A stretch of DNA of 64,000 bases, from positions 1,127,001-1,191,000 of the forward strand of contig NZ_CP089985.1 of NCBI RefSeq assembly GCF_021390155.1. Direction: 5' to 3'. Origin of the DNA: Pseudomonas sp. HN11 (GTDB lineage Bacteria; Pseudomonadota; Gammaproteobacteria; Pseudomonadales; Pseudomonadaceae). The notes beneath the pieces were generated by a model. It saw only the letters and a list, made by a program, of their open reading frames with translations. It searched no databases and was not told the origin of the DNA. The position numbers were made by a program, and so were the translations under genes. This document shows positions 8,973 through 19,061 of this stretch, piece after piece (positions within the stretch are counted from its first letter, which is position 1; the number at the start of each line of letters is the position of its first letter).

Positions 8973-9275
8973 ATGAAAAGCAAAACCTCGCTGCCTGTCT
9001 CCTATCGTCTCGCCGTCACCTCGCGCGTGCTGGCTGCCGTGGTAGGCGGTTATCTGATGGCTTCCCTGGCCAGTATCTGCCTGGCGCTGTGGATGCCGAC
9101 GTCGCGCGCCGACGCGGTGATCACCGGGATGATGAGTTCATTCGTGTTCTATCTGCTGGCCGTGCTCTGGTGTTTCGCCTGTCGCAGCGCCGCACGCGCC
9201 TGGTTTGGTGTGATGTTGCCGTGCGCGGCATTTGCCACCTTGGCGGGTGTGGGCTTTTGGATGGCACGCACATGA
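8973..9275 (+). CDS. DUF3649-type small membrane protein of an iron-uptake operon
   Basis: A 100-residue protein with three hydrophobic segments (about residues 18-38, 50-68 and 75-95) and the Pseudomonas DUF3649 look: YRLAVTSRVLAAVVGGYLM at the start and GMMSSFVFYLLAVLWCF in the middle. Such proteins are found before PepSY-domain reductases in siderophore operons. The ATG at 8973 puts the first helix at the usual place. Its stop overlaps the next start (ATGA, 9272-9275), so the pair is coupled. The molecular role is unknown; an accessory of ferric-siderophore reduction is inferred from context. Confidence 0.75.
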   Translation: MKSKTSLPVSYRLAVTSRVLAAVVGGYLMASLASICLALWMPTSRADAVITGMMSSFVFYLLAVLWCFACRSAARAWFGVMLPCAAFATLAGVGFWMART

Positions 9276-10846
9276 AAGAGGGTTTCCGCCAGGCCATGGC
9301 CTGGCTGCACACGTGGGCCGGGCTGATCTTTGGCTGGTTGCTGTTTGCGATTTTCCTGACAGGCACCTTGGCGTATTTCAAAGATGAGATCAGCCATTGG
9401 ATGCAGCCTGAAGTACAGGCCCGGCCCCTGGACGACGCGCGCAGCCTGACGGTGGCCCAGACCTACCTGCAGCAAGTCGCGCCGACCGCCGCGCGCTGGT
9501 TTATCACCCTGCCGGACAGCCGCGACCCCGGCCTGTCGGTGATGTGGCAAGACAAGGTCGACCCCGGAAAACGCGGCAACTTCATCCAGAAAACCCTCGA
9601 TCCCGTCACCGGCCAGGCTGTGGAAGCCCGCGAAAGCATGGGCGGCGAATTCTTCTATCGCTTCCATTTCCAGCTGCAAATGCCCCATCCCTGGGGCCGC
9701 TGGCTGTCGACCATCGCCGCGATGGTGATGTTCGTCGCCTTGATCACCGGCATCATCACCCACAAGAAAATCTTCAAGGACTTCTTCACCTTCCGCCCCC
9801 GCAAGGGTCAGCGTTCGTGGCTCGATGGGCACAACGCGGTGGGTGTGCTGGTGTTGCCGTTTCATCTGATGATTACCTACAGCAGTCTGGTGATCTTCAT
9901 GAGCATGGTGATGCCGGCACCGATCCTTGCTTCCTACGGCAATGACACCCGAGCCTTCTTCAGCGATGTGTTCCCGAATACCAACAACGCACCGGCACTG
10001 GGCCAGCCCGGCACATTGCTGCCGCTGATGCCGTTGTACGAGCAGGCACGGGCGCAATGGGACGGTGGCCATGTAGGGCGCATCGCCGTGAACAACCCCG
10101 GCGATGTGAACGCCTCGGTCAACGTATTCCGCGCGGGTGCCGACAGCGTGGTGCATGATTTTGGCAGCACCGTTTCCTTCAACGGCAGCACTGGTGAGCT
10201 GTTGCGGGTCAGTAGCGGGCAATCGCTGCCGGCGGCCGTCGGCGGCACTTTCTACGGCCTGCACATGGGCCATTTCGCCGGGCCGGTGCTGCGCTGGCTG
10301 TACTTTATCTGCGGCCTGGCGGGCACGGCGATGATCGGCACCGGGCTGGTGATCTGGCTCGGCAAGCGCCAGCTCAAGCACGCTAAAGCTGCCGTGATGC
10401 CCTTTGAGTTGCGCTTGGTGGAAGTGTTGAACATCGCCAGCATGTCCGGGCTGATGATCGCCATCGCGGCGTTTTTCTGGGCCAACCGTTTGTTGCCGCT
10501 GAGCTTCGCCGAGCGTTCCGACTGGGAGGTGCAGACCTTCTTCATCGCCTGGGGGCTGAGCCTGTTGCACGCGATCCTGCGTCGCGGCCGCCAGGGCTGG
10601 GTCGAACAACTGAGCGTTGGCGCGCTGCTGTTTGTCGCCATCCCGCTGCTTAATGCGCTGACCACATCGCACCACCTCGGCATTTCGCTGGCAACCGGCG
10701 ACTGGGCCATGGCCGGCTTCGATCTGACCTGCCTGGCCGGCGGTGTATTCCTTGGCTGGGTCGCCTGGAAGATGCAGCGTCGCGCCGCGCCTGCACCGAA
10801 GGCTGAACGCGCACGCTCGTTGACGCTAAAGCAGGAGGCGAACTGA
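9272..10846 (+). CDS. PepSY-associated membrane protein, probable ferric-siderophore reductase component
   Basis: A 524-residue inner-membrane protein of the PepSY_TM family (PiuB/FpvG kind). It opens with MKEGFRQAMAWLHTWAGLIFGWL, in which the histidine is a conserved possible haem ligand. A periplasmic region with RFHFQLQMPHPWGRWLSTIAA follows, then a helix with LITGIITHKKIFKDFF and the DGHNAVGVLVLPFH histidine motif. Further helices include YGLHMGHFAGPVLRWLYF. These histidine-bearing helices fit electron transfer across the membrane to reduce siderophore iron. The role is known for relatives such as FpvG and inferred here. Translationally coupled to both neighbours. Confidence 0.82.
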   Translation: MKEGFRQAMAWLHTWAGLIFGWLLFAIFLTGTLAYFKDEISHWMQPEVQARPLDDARSLTVAQTYLQQVAPTAARWFITLPDSRDPGLSVMWQDKVDPGKRGNFIQKTLDPVTGQAVEARESMGGEFFYRFHFQLQMPHPWGRWLSTIAAMVMFVALITGIITHKKIFKDFFTFRPRKGQRSWLDGHNAVGVLVLPFHLMITYSSLVIFMSMVMPAPILASYGNDTRAFFSDVFPNTNNAPALGQPGTLLPLMPLYEQARAQWDGGHVGRIAVNNPGDVNASVNVFRAGADSVVHDFGSTVSFNGSTGELLRVSSGQSLPAAVGGTFYGLHMGHFAGPVLRWLYFICGLAGTAMIGTGLVIWLGKRQLKHAKAAVMPFELRLVEVLNIASMSGLMIAIAAFFWANRLLPLSFAERSDWEVQTFFIAWGLSLLHAILRRGRQGWVEQLSVGALLFVAIPLLNALTTSHHLGISLATGDWAMAGFDLTCLAGGVFLGWVAWKMQRRAAPAPKAERARSLTLKQEAN

Positions 10847-11173
10847 ATGCTGCTCGCGTTGCTGATGTGCTACGTCGGGTTCACCTCACTCTGCCTGTCC
10901 ACTGACCGTCACCACGGCGAGTTGCTGCACAGCAAACCCTCGCCCCGTCGACGCCTGGGTTTACGGGGGATCGGCTGGTTGTTGCTGGTGGTATCGATCT
11001 GGCCTGCGGTGTACGTCGCCGGTTGGGGAAAAGGCCTGGTGGAGTGGTGCGCCGTGCTGATGCTCAGCGCATTGCTGCTGGTGCTGTTGTTGCCGTACCG
11101 GCCAAGGCTGGCCCTGATCCTGGCGGGCGTCGGCCTGCTCGCCAGCCCTGTTGCAGCCTTCGCCACCCTCTGA
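10847..11173 (+). CDS. DUF3325-type small membrane protein
   Basis: A 108-residue protein with three hydrophobic segments. MLLALLMCYVGFTSLCLSTDRHH at the N-terminus, a basic loop (SKPSPRRRLGLRGIGWLL) and two further helices match the DUF3325 family that accompanies PepSY reductases in Pseudomonas iron loci. Its ATG directly follows the stop of the PepSY gene (TGAATG). No catalytic residues can be named; a partner of the reductase is inferred from the conserved trio. Confidence 0.72.
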   Translation: MLLALLMCYVGFTSLCLSTDRHHGELLHSKPSPRRRLGLRGIGWLLLVVSIWPAVYVAGWGKGLVEWCAVLMLSALLLVLLLPYRPRLALILAGVGLLASPVAAFATL

Positions 11174-11181
11174 GCCCGCCC

Positions 11182-11760
11182 ATGATGATCAGCACGCCAC
11201 CCGAATCCCAGGACAGCCAGCCCGCTGACGCGGCGGGTGGACGTGCGCATTTCCTGCAGGTGTTTTTGTCCCAGCGTTCACAGATGGAAGCCTTGGTGAG
11301 TCGCCGCGTGGGCTGTCGCGCCACGGCCGCCGACCTGGTGCAGGACCTGTTCCTGCGTTTCTGGCGCCGGCCGTTGGTGCAGGTCGAAGAACTCAGCACC
11401 TACCTGCTGCGCTGCGCCGGCAACATTGCCATCGACCACCTGCGCAGCGAAGGCGCGCGGGTACGTAGCAGTGAAGGCTGGCTGCCCGGACAGCAAGACA
11501 ATCAAGGCTCCGAACTCCAGGCGGCACTGGAAGCCGGAAACGATCTGCGTCACGTCGAGGCCGCCTTGCGCAGCCTGCCCGAGCGCACGCGGCAGATTTT
11601 CCTGCTTAACCGTATCCACGGGCGCAAGTACGCGGAAATCGCCAAGGCCATGGGCCTGTCCCAAAGTGCCGTGGAAAAACATATGATGCGTGCCCTCCAA
11701 GCCTGCAAAGCCAGCCTTCGCGAGCCCTCATCCCCACGCACGCCAGGGAAAGCACCGTGA
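11182..11760 (+). CDS. Second FecI-type ECF sigma factor
   Basis: A 192-residue ECF sigma factor of the iron-starvation class. Region 2 is ATAADLVQDLFLRFWRRPL with the following LRCAGNIAIDHLRSE; region 4 is LLNRIHGRKYAEIAKAMGLSQSAVEKHMMRAL. The first of two adjacent ATGs at 11182 is used; it lies eight bases after the DUF3325 stop, so it is part of the rightward operon. Its last four bases overlap the GTG start of the anti-sigma gene. It differs clearly from the fecI product at 8314-8811, so two sigma/anti-sigma pairs share this locus. Confidence 0.88.
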   Translation: MMISTPPESQDSQPADAAGGRAHFLQVFLSQRSQMEALVSRRVGCRATAADLVQDLFLRFWRRPLVQVEELSTYLLRCAGNIAIDHLRSEGARVRSSEGWLPGQQDNQGSELQAALEAGNDLRHVEAALRSLPERTRQIFLLNRIHGRKYAEIAKAMGLSQSAVEKHMMRALQACKASLREPSSPRTPGKAP

Positions 11761-12734
11761 ACGTCACGCCCACGCCCGCCCAGCAACAAGCCGCACTGGC
11801 CTGGTTGAGCCTGCTGCACGACCAGCCCAGCAGTGGCGACCAGGCCACGTTCAGCCAGTGGCTGCGGGCCGACCCTGCACACGTCGAGGCCTATTCCCAG
11901 GCCCAGGTGCTGTGGGAGTTGAGCGAAGTGCCGGCGCGCAAGCTCGCAGACGAAGAGGCGCTCACACTGCAGGGCTACCTCAACGCTATGAACACCTCGA
12001 AACGTTCGCGGGTGATGCGTTGGTCCGGAGCGCTGGCCATGGCCGCATGCCTGGTGGTGATGGTGTCCATGGGCGCCGGCTGGCAGCCGTCGCGCTGGGT
12101 CAATGACTTTGGCGCTGACTACGTGACGGCGCCCGGCGAAATCAAAACCGTCACCCTGACCGACAAATCCCAAGTCACCCTCGATGCCGACAGCGCCATT
12201 GCCGTGGATTTCAACCATGGCGAGCGGCACATCCAACTGCGTCGAGGGGCCGCTTTTTTCAGCGTGACCCACACCGGTGAATCGTTCGTCGTGGAGGCGG
12301 GCAGTGGGGAAGCACGGGTGCTGGGCACGCAGTTCGAGGTGCGCCTGCAACCGGCAGGCGCCCAGGTGACCGTGTTGTCCGGGCGGGTCGGCGTAACGCC
12401 GTACAAACAGGGCCTGCAGCAGATTCTGACGGCAGGCCAGCAAGTGGCCTACACCGATGGCATTGCCGATCAGATGCAGGGGGTCGACAGCGAATCACGC
12501 CTGGCCTGGCGCGACGGCTGGCTCAACTACTACAAGGCGCCGTTGGCGGACGTGGTCAAAGACCTCGAGCGTTACTACCCAGGTCGTATTCTGTTGCTCA
12601 ATAAAGAAATGGGCGCCAGGCGCGTCAGCGGCAGTTTCCCGAGCAAGGACCCGCAGGCGGTGCTGAATGCCCTGCAAGCCGTGCTTGGTTTTGAACAGCA
12701 CACGGTATTGGGACGGATGATCGTGGTGCGCTGA
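11757..12734 (+). CDS. FecR-family anti-sigma factor without adjacent receptor
   Basis: A 325-residue FecR-type protein. A cytoplasmic N-domain (QAALAWLSLLHDQPSSGDQATFSQWL in family style), one membrane segment at about residues 87-104 (WSGALAMAACLVVMVSM) and a periplasmic FecR domain (TAPGEIKTVTLTDKSQVTLDADSA, GERHIQLRRGAAFFSV) are visible, with an STN-interacting tail to residue 325. GTG start overlaps the sigma stop. Normally a TonB-dependent receptor with an STN domain follows, but here the next gene is convergent, so its partner receptor must lie elsewhere or be FecA at 4948. Confidence 0.87.
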   Translation: MNVTPTPAQQQAALAWLSLLHDQPSSGDQATFSQWLRADPAHVEAYSQAQVLWELSEVPARKLADEEALTLQGYLNAMNTSKRSRVMRWSGALAMAACLVVMVSMGAGWQPSRWVNDFGADYVTAPGEIKTVTLTDKSQVTLDADSAIAVDFNHGERHIQLRRGAAFFSVTHTGESFVVEAGSGEARVLGTQFEVRLQPAGAQVTVLSGRVGVTPYKQGLQQILTAGQQVAYTDGIADQMQGVDSESRLAWRDGWLNYYKAPLADVVKDLERYYPGRILLLNKEMGARRVSGSFPSKDPQAVLNALQAVLGFEQHTVLGRMIVVR

Positions 12735-13085
12735 CTATTTCAGCGCCGCCATGATCTTTTCAGGGCTGTATTCGCGAATCAGCGTGCCGTTCACGTCCAC
12801 GAACGGAATCCCGCCGCCCCCCAACGCCTCATACGCCTTGCGCGCCTGTGCGTCCTTCTCGATATCGAACGCCTGGTAGGGAATACCTTTCTGGTCCAGA
12901 AAGCGGCGAATCTGCTTGCAGTACCCGCACCACTCTGTGGCGTAGAGCACCACGCGCGCATTGGCGCGTGTCTGCTGCGAAACCACTTCGGACGGGTTGA
13001 ACACCCGCTCGATCTTGCCCCAGTTCTGGATCACCACGACGACCAGCAACACCAGCAGGACTTTCTTGAAAACCCCGCCAAGCAT
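12735..13085 (-). CDS. Membrane-anchored glutaredoxin-like protein
   Basis: A 116-residue protein with an N-terminal hydrophobic anchor (residues about 6-20, FKKVLLVLLVVVVIQNW) and a glutaredoxin fold. The redox motif CGYC is at about residues 53-56 (LYATEWCGYCKQI), and GGIPFVDVNG is the cis-proline segment. It probably reduces disulfides or mixed thiols at the membrane; the anchor topology cannot be fixed by eye. Its ATG overlaps the last base of the ndpA stop (TGATG), so it is translated with ndpA. It converges with the FecR-like gene with no gap. Confidence 0.8.
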   Translation of the reverse strand: MLGGVFKKVLLVLLVVVVIQNWGKIERVFNPSEVVSQQTRANARVVLYATEWCGYCKQIRRFLDQKGIPYQAFDIEKDAQARKAYEALGGGGIPFVDVNGTLIREYSPEKIMAALK

Positions 13086-14089
13086 CAGTTACGGCGCTTG
13101 AGCTGATCGGTCAGTTGGGTCGGCAGGCCCTTGATGATCAAGGTGCCGGCGGCTTCGTCGTACTCGATCTTGTCGCCCAGCAGGTGCGCTTCAAAGCTAA
13201 TGGACAAGCCCTCGGCACGACCAGTGAAGCGGCGGAACTGGTTGAGGGTGCGCTTATCCGCCGGGATTTCCGGCGACAGGCCGTAGTCCTTGTTGCGGAT
13301 ATGGTCGTAGAACGCTTTTGGTCGATCTTCATCGATCAATCCGGAGAGTTCTTCCAGGCCCATCGGCTCGCCGAGCTTGGCCTGGCTGCTGGCGTAATCC
13401 ACCAGGGTCTTGGTTTTCTCGCGGGCTGATTCGTCCGGCAGGTCTTCGCTTTCCACGAAGTCACTGAAGGCCTTGAGCAGGGTGCGGGTCTCGCCTGGAC
13501 CGTCGACGCCTTCCTGGCAGCCGATGAAGTCACGGAAATACTCCGAGACCTTCTTACCGTTCTTGCCTTTGATAAAGGAGATGTATTGCTTGGACTGCTT
13601 GTTGTTCTGCCACTCGGACACGTTGATACGTGCCGCCAAGTGCAGTTGGCCGAGGTCCAGGTGACGTGACGGGGTCACGTCCAGCTCGTCGGTCACCGCC
13701 ACGCCCTCGCTGTGGTGCAGCAGGGCGATGGCCAGGTAGTCGGTCATGCCTTGTTGATAGTGGGCAAACAATACGTGGCCGCCGGTGGAGAGGTTGGACT
13801 CTTCCATCAGCTTTTGCAGATGCTCGACAGCGGTGCGGCTAAAGGTGGTGAAATCCTGGCCACCATCGAAATACTCCTTCAACCAGCCGCTGAACGGGTG
13901 CGCGCCGGACTCGGCATGGAAAAAACCCCAGGCCTTGCCTTGTTTGGCGTTGTAGCTCTCGTTGAGGTCGGCGAGCATGTTCTCGATGGCGGCTGACTCG
14001 GCGAGCTCGGAGTCACGGGCGTGGAGAACTGCAGGTGTGCCGTCGGGTTTTTTGTCGATCAGGTGGACGATGCAATGACGGATCGGCAT
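13085..14089 (-). CDS. ndpA: Nucleoid-associated protein NdpA/YejK
   Basis: A 334-residue protein, matching the length of the YejK/NdpA family (335 in E. coli). [17 protein letters not shown] at the start, [21 protein letters not shown] in the middle and [21 protein letters not shown] near the end are family signatures. It binds DNA and is found in the nucleoid; its exact role is unclear. The ATG at 14089 gives the conserved N-terminus; 25 residues upstream in frame are not conserved in character. Coupled to the glutaredoxin-like gene downstream. Confidence 0.92.
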   Translation of the reverse strand: MPIRHCIVHLIDKKPDGTPAVLHARDSELAESAAIENMLADLNESYNAKQGKAWGFFHAESGAHPFSGWLKEYFDGGQDFTTFSRTAVEHLQKLMEESNLSTGGHVLFAHYQQGMTDYLAIALLHHSEGVAVTDELDVTPSRHLDLGQLHLAARINVSEWQNNKQSKQYISFIKGKNGKKVSEYFRDFIGCQEGVDGPGETRTLLKAFSDFVESEDLPDESAREKTKTLVDYASSQAKLGEPMGLEELSGLIDEDRPKAFYDHIRNKDYGLSPEIPADKRTLNQFRRFTGRAEGLSISFEAHLLGDKIEYDEAAGTLIIKGLPTQLTDQLKRRN

Positions 14090-14485
14090 AGGCTTCTCGG
14101 CTGGTTGAGCGGGGAGCGGTTGGCCTCCCCGAAAAGTCGCCAAGTGTACCGCACCCTTGGGCAAGACGTGCTTTGAAGGGTGTTTTGGGCACCCTCCGAC
14201 GGACCATATGCCTTTTTTTCACGGTTTAGAGCGATAAAGCTGACCAAATGGGTAGGTAGAAGCGGATATTTCCCCGTCTCTGTGCTAGTTTTGCCCCGTC
14301 TTACGCCAAGTCTCGGCGATAAGCGTGCATTCAGCATCTGTCAGGTCGAACCAATCCCCGTTTCAAGCATCTATAACCCCGATCTCCGTGGTTATAGCCG
14401 GGGGTGCCAGGCCTAGACGGTCGGGCTCGACGGCTGACACTGCACTCTGCAATCCATATGAATTTGATAGGGAAGGAACACCACA
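14090..14485. other. Intergenic region with divergent promoters of ndpA and the HU gene
   Basis: No gene is supported in these 396 bases. An imperfect hairpin at 14371-14397 (CTATAACC with GGTTATAG) precedes the HU gene and could be a regulatory or structured leader element. The rest shows no obvious repeat or known operator. Confidence 0.5.
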
Positions 14486-14767
14486 ATGGCTATTACTAAA
14501 GACCAACTGATCGCTGACCTGGCTGAAGCAGTAGACGCACCGAAAACCACCGTGCGCGCCCTGCTGGACCAACTGAGCCAAGTTGTTGCTGACCAGCTGG
14601 AAAACGGCGGCGAAATCACTCTGCCAGGCGTTGGCAAACTGAAAGTGACCGAGCGTCCTGCCCGTACTGGCCGTAACCCTTCGACTGGCGCTGCCATCGA
14701 AATCGCTGCCAAGAAAGTTATCAAGCTGGTTGTGGCCAAAGGCCTGACTGACGCTGTTAACAAGTAA
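14486..14767 (+). CDS. HU-family DNA-binding protein
   Basis: A 93-residue histone-like protein. MAITKDQLIADLAEAVDAPK begins the HU/IHF fold, the turn ITLPGVGKLKVTERPARTGRNPSTG carries the DNA-bending arm with its conserved RNPxTG tip, and the C-terminal helix KKVIKLVVAKGLTDAVNK closes it. It binds and bends DNA without strong sequence specificity. Pseudomonas has several HU homologues (HupA, HupB, HupN); this one begins like the HupN group, but the paralogue is not certain. A GGGAAGGA ribosome-binding site precedes the ATG, and a strong terminator follows. Confidence 0.92.
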   Translation: MAITKDQLIADLAEAVDAPKTTVRALLDQLSQVVADQLENGGEITLPGVGKLKVTERPARTGRNPSTGAAIEIAAKKVIKLVVAKGLTDAVNK

Positions 14768-14777
14768 GTCGCAGCAA

Positions 14778-14816
14778 AAAAAACCGTGCCTCGGAGCGAT
14801 CCGGGCACGGTTTTTT
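14778..14816 (+). terminator. Rho-independent terminator of the HU gene
   Basis: AAAAAACCGTGCC pairs with GGCACGGTTTTTT around a 13-base loop and ends in a T-run. The A-run on the other side lets it also end transcription of rlmF from the opposite strand. Confidence 0.9.
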
Positions 14817-14834
14817 GTTGCCTGCGATTTGTGC

Positions 14835-15851
14835 TTAACGCACCCAGCGCTGACGCCAGATTTGTTGCTCGTTCTTGGTTTGGAACGTCCAGGCCACAAA
14901 ACGGCTCTGCTTCTGGCCTTGGGACATTTCCACGACCTGGCTTTCCAGAACACCGGCCTTTTTCAGGGCTGTCTCGATCGCGGGCAAGTTCGACGCTTTT
15001 GACACCAGGGTGCTGAACCACAGCACCTTGTGGGCAAAGTGCGCACTTTCGGCGATCAACTGCGTTATAAAGCGCGCTTCACCGCCTTCACACCACAACT
15101 CGGCCGATTGGCCGCCAAAGTTCAGCACCGGCAACTTGCGCTTCGGATCGGCCTTGCCCAGGGCGCGCCACTTACGTTCGCTACCCTTGGTAGCTTCATC
15201 CATGGACGCATGGAACGGCGGGTTGCACATCGTCAGGTCAAAACGCTCGCCCGGCTCCAGCAGGCCCAGCAGGATCTGCTTGGGGTTGGGTTGCTGGCGC
15301 AACTGGATGACCTTGCTCAGGTCGTTGGACTGCACGATGGCCTTGGCTGCGGCGACAGCGATAGGGTCGACTTCCGAGCCCAGGAAGTTCCAGCGGTATT
15401 CCATGTAGCCAATCAGTGGGTAGACGCAGTTCGCACCCATGCCGATGTCCAGCACCTTGACGATAGAGCCGCGCGGGATTTTGCCGTCGTTGGCACTGGC
15501 CAGCAGGTCGGCGAGGAAGTGCACGTAGTCGGCACGGCCCGGCACGGGTGGGCAAAGGTAGTCGGCGGGGATGTCCCAGTGCTGGATGCCATAGAAGGCT
15601 TTCAGCAGCGCTCGATTGAACACCCGCACCGCTTCCGGGCTGGCAAAGTCGATACTTTCCTTGCCGTACGGGTTGATGATCACGAATTTCGCCAGTTCCG
15701 GCGTGGTCTTGATCAGCGCCGGGAAGTCGTAACGGCCCGTATGGCGGTTGCGCGGGTGCAGGGTGGCCTCTTTACGCGGGGCGACGGGCTTGGCCGTGGC
15801 GGCGGTTTTAGGCTTCTTGCGTGGAGGCTTGGGCGTGCTGGGGGCGGTCAT
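14835..15851 (-). CDS. rlmF: 23S rRNA (adenine-1618-N6) methyltransferase RlmF
   Basis: A 338-residue SAM-dependent methyltransferase that methylates A1618 of 23S rRNA. After a lysine/proline-rich N-terminal extension come [18 protein letters not shown], the SAM-binding [16 protein letters not shown], and the catalytic N6-adenine motif NPPF in [36 protein letters not shown] is a further family block. The ATG at 15851 is chosen; an upstream in-frame ATG at 15899 is possible and the charged N-terminus does not decide between them. Confidence 0.93.
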   Translation of the reverse strand: MTAPSTPKPPRKKPKTAATAKPVAPRKEATLHPRNRHTGRYDFPALIKTTPELAKFVIINPYGKESIDFASPEAVRVFNRALLKAFYGIQHWDIPADYLCPPVPGRADYVHFLADLLASANDGKIPRGSIVKVLDIGMGANCVYPLIGYMEYRWNFLGSEVDPIAVAAAKAIVQSNDLSKVIQLRQQPNPKQILLGLLEPGERFDLTMCNPPFHASMDEATKGSERKWRALGKADPKRKLPVLNFGGQSAELWCEGGEARFITQLIAESAHFAHKVLWFSTLVSKASNLPAIETALKKAGVLESQVVEMSQGQKQSRFVAWTFQTKNEQQIWRQRWVR

Positions 15852-15921
15852 GGGCTGCGTCGATTCTGGGGTTGTTTCAAAAGTGGCGCCTATTGTCACA
15901 CATTCCGAAGTTGCCCTCGGT

Positions 15922-16018
15922 TAAATGTGGGAGCGGGCTTGCTCGCGAAGACGTCGGCCCAGCAAACATTGACGCTGACTGATCCACCACTTTTGCGAGC
16001 AAGCCCGCGCCCACATTG
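15922..16018. repeat. REP pair (BIME-like inverted repeat)
   Basis: Two copies of the Pseudomonas REP in opposite orientation: AATGTGGGAGCGGGCTTGCT near 15923 and its complement ending in CGCCCACATT near 16017. They flank about 45 unique bases between the rlmF and valS ends. Such pairs are moved by RAYT transposases acting in trans. Confidence 0.88.
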
Positions 16019-16034
16019 ACTGGGTTTTCAAGTC

Positions 16035-16064
16035 AAAAAAAAGAGACCCGAAGGTCTCTTTTTT
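16035..16064 (-). terminator. Rho-independent terminator of valS
   Basis: AAAAAAGAGACC pairs with GGTCTCTTTTTT around CGAA, 14 bases beyond the valS stop. Symmetric A/T tails make it bidirectional. Confidence 0.9.
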
Positions 16065-16078
16065 ACTCGAATCAAGCC

Positions 16079-18925
16079 TTACAGGCTGGAGATCCGCGCA
16101 TGTTGCTCTGCCAACTTGCCCAGGGCCTGTTCAGCCTCGGCCAGCTTGGCACGTTCCTTCTCGATCACTTCAGCCGGTGCCTTGTCGACGAAGGCCGCGT
16201 TGGACAGCTTGCCGCCCACACGTTGTACTTCGCCTTGCAGGCGGCCGATTTCCTTGTCGAGGCGGACCAGTTCGGCGCCCTTGTCGATCAGGCCGGCCAT
16301 CGGCACCAACACTTCCATCTCGCCAACCAATGCGGTGGCGGACAGCGGTGCTTCTGCGTCGGCCGCCAATACGGTGATCGACTCCAGCTTCGCCAGCTTC
16401 TTGAGCAGCGCATCGTTCTCGTTGAGACGACGCTGGTCTTGTACACTGGCGTTCTTCACAAACACCGCCAATGGCTTACCCGGCCCGATGTTCATCTCGG
16501 CACGAATATTACGCGTGCCCATCATCAAGGTCTTGAGCCATTCGATATCGCTTTCGGCCGCCTCATCGATGCGCGCTTCGTTGGCCACCGGCCAAGGTTG
16601 CAGCATGATGGTCTTGCCTTCGATACCGGCCAGTGGCGCCAGGCGTTGCCAGATTTCTTCGGTGATGAATGGCATGAACGGGTGAGCCAGGCGCAGCGCC
16701 ACTTCCAGTACGCGCACCAGGGTGCGACGGGTGCCGCGCTGGCGTTCTACCGGCGCGTTTTCATCCCACAATACCGGCTTGGACAGTTCCAGGTACCAGT
16801 CGCAGTACTGGTTCCAGATGAACTCGTACAAGGCCTGTGCGGCCAGGTCGAAACGGAACTGGTCGAGTTGGCGGGTTACTTCGGCTTCGGTGCGCTGCAG
16901 TTGCGAAATGATCCAGCGGTCGGCCAGGCTCAGCTCATAGGCTTCGCCGTTCTGGCCGCAGTCTTCGCCTTTATCCAGCACGTAGCGCGCAGCGTTCCAG
17001 ATCTTGTTGCAGAAGTTGCGATAGCCTTCGACGCGGCCCATGTCGAACTTGATGTCGCGACCGGTGGACGCCAGCGAGCAGAAGGTGAAGCGCAGGGCGT
17101 CGGTGCCGTAGCTGGCAATGCCGTCGGCGAATTCGTCGCGGGTCTGCTTCTCGATCTTCTTCGCCAGTTTCGGCTGCATCAGGCCCGAGGTGCGTTTCTG
17201 CACCAGGGTTTCCAGGTCGATGCCGTCGATGATGTCCAGCGGGTCCAGGACGTTGCCCTTGGACTTGGACATCTTCTGGCCCTGGCCATCACGCACCAGG
17301 CCGTGCACGTACACGGTCTTGAACGGAACCTGTGGCGTGCCATCCTCGTTCTTCACCAGGTGCATGGTCAGCATGATCATCCGGGCAACCCAGAAGAAAA
17401 TGATGTCGAAACCGGTGACCAGCACGTCGGTGGAATGGAATTTCTTGAGGAATTCGGTCTGCTGCGGCCAGCCCAGGGTGGAGAAGGTCCACAGGCCCGA
17501 GCTGAACCAGGTGTCCAGTACGTCGTTGTCCTGTTGCAGCGCGATGTCGGCACCGAGGTTGTGCTTGGCACGCACTTCGGCTTCGTCGCGGCCTACATAG
17601 ACCTTGCCCGACTCGTCGTACCAGGCCGGAATGCGGTGACCCCACCACAGCTGACGGCTGATGCACCAATCCTGGATGTCGCGCATCCACGAGAAGTACA
17701 TGTTTTCGTACTGTTTCGGCACGAACTGGATGCGGCCATCTTCCACGGCGGCGATGGCAGGTTCTGCCAACGGCTTGGTGGAGACGTACCACTGGTCGGT
17801 CAGCCACGGCTCGATCACGGTACCGGAGCGGTCGCCCTTCGGCACTTTCAGGCCGTGGTCGTCGACGCTCACCAGCAAACCGGCGGCGTCGAAGGCGGCA
17901 ACGATCTGCTTGCGCGCTTCGAAACGGTCGAGGCCGGCGTATTCGGCCGGGATCTTGCCGTCGATGCTGTCGTTCAGCGTGCCGTCCAGGTTGAACACCT
18001 GGCAGGCCGGCAGCACGGCAGCGTTTTTGTCGAAGATATTGAGCAGCGGCAGGTTGTGGCGCTTGCCGACTTCGTAGTCGTTGAAATCGTGAGCCGGGGT
18101 GATTTTCACGCAGCCGGTGCCGAATTCAGGGTCGCAGTAGTCGTCCGCGATGATCGGGATGCGACGGCCGACCAATGGCAGTTCGACGAACTTGCCGATC
18201 AGGGCCTGGTAGCGCTCATCGTTCGGGTTAACCGCGACGGCGGCGTCGCCGAGCATGGTTTCTGGGCGAGTGGTGGCAACGATCAGGTAGTCGTTGCCTT
18301 CAGCGGTCTTGGCGCCATCGGCGAGCGGGTACTTGAGGTTCCACAGGAAGCCTTTCTCGTCGTGGTTTTCCACTTCGAGGTCGGAGATCGCCGTGTGCAG
18401 CTTGGTGTCCCAGTTGACCAGGCGCTTGCCGCGGTAGATCAGGCCGTCTTCATGCAGGCGCACGAAAGCTTCTTTCACGGCTTCCGACAGTCCGTCGTCC
18501 ATGGTGAAGCGCTCGCGGCTCCAGTCCACGGACGAACCCAGGCGACGGATCTGACGGCTGATGTTGCCCCCGGACTGGTCCTTCCATTCCCAGATCTTTT
18601 CCAGGAATTTCTCGCGACCCAGGTCGTGACGGCTCTGGCCGGTGGCTTCGAGTTGGCGTTCCACCAGCATCTGGGTGGCGATGCCGGCGTGGTCGGTGCC
18701 CGGCTGCCACAGGGTGTTGCGGCCCTGCATGCGGCGGAAACGGATCAACGCATCCATGATCGCATTGTTGAAGCCATGGCCCATGTGCAGGCTGCCAGTG
18801 ACGTTCGGTGGCGGAATCATGATGGTGTAGGCATCGCCCGCGCCTTGCGGGGCGAAATAATTCTCGGATTCCCAGGTGTTGTACCAGGAAGTTTCGATGG
18901 CGTGCGGCTGGTAGGTCTTATCCAT
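16079..18925 (-). CDS. valS: Valyl-tRNA synthetase
   Basis: A 948-residue class I aminoacyl-tRNA synthetase that charges tRNA-Val. The N-terminus [19 protein letters not shown] is typical. The HIGH-type motif appears as [14 protein letters not shown], the editing domain contains [15 protein letters not shown], and the second catalytic motif is [12 protein letters not shown]. The C-terminal end is the coiled-coil arm ([20 protein letters not shown] onward). The ATG at 18925 gives the conserved start; an in-frame start 24 bases upstream is less likely. Length matches the family. Confidence 0.97.
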   Translation of the reverse strand: MDKTYQPHAIETSWYNTWESENYFAPQGAGDAYTIMIPPPNVTGSLHMGHGFNNAIMDALIRFRRMQGRNTLWQPGTDHAGIATQMLVERQLEATGQSRHDLGREKFLEKIWEWKDQSGGNISRQIRRLGSSVDWSRERFTMDDGLSEAVKEAFVRLHEDGLIYRGKRLVNWDTKLHTAISDLEVENHDEKGFLWNLKYPLADGAKTAEGNDYLIVATTRPETMLGDAAVAVNPNDERYQALIGKFVELPLVGRRIPIIADDYCDPEFGTGCVKITPAHDFNDYEVGKRHNLPLLNIFDKNAAVLPACQVFNLDGTLNDSIDGKIPAEYAGLDRFEARKQIVAAFDAAGLLVSVDDHGLKVPKGDRSGTVIEPWLTDQWYVSTKPLAEPAIAAVEDGRIQFVPKQYENMYFSWMRDIQDWCISRQLWWGHRIPAWYDESGKVYVGRDEAEVRAKHNLGADIALQQDNDVLDTWFSSGLWTFSTLGWPQQTEFLKKFHSTDVLVTGFDIIFFWVARMIMLTMHLVKNEDGTPQVPFKTVYVHGLVRDGQGQKMSKSKGNVLDPLDIIDGIDLETLVQKRTSGLMQPKLAKKIEKQTRDEFADGIASYGTDALRFTFCSLASTGRDIKFDMGRVEGYRNFCNKIWNAARYVLDKGEDCGQNGEAYELSLADRWIISQLQRTEAEVTRQLDQFRFDLAAQALYEFIWNQYCDWYLELSKPVLWDENAPVERQRGTRRTLVRVLEVALRLAHPFMPFITEEIWQRLAPLAGIEGKTIMLQPWPVANEARIDEAAESDIEWLKTLMMGTRNIRAEMNIGPGKPLAVFVKNASVQDQRRLNENDALLKKLAKLESITVLAADAEAPLSATALVGEMEVLVPMAGLIDKGAELVRLDKEIGRLQGEVQRVGGKLSNAAFVDKAPAEVIEKERAKLAEAEQALGKLAEQHARISSL

Positions 18926-19061
18926 GCGCGGCGGGACCCTAGTTGGCATTTATTCAGGAAAGCCGACAAGTATAACGGGGATAAGCCTTTGCGCGTAGAG
19001 CGAGGTGACGAGGCGAGTCGGAAAGTTGACTCGTCTCGTTAGTAAGGTGGGTACAGGGGGT

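Noticed and set aside
16016..19042. Open frame of over 1000 codons opposite valS
   Set aside because: Complete overlap with valS on the other strand, where all synthetase motifs lie; this frame is a codon-bias artefact.
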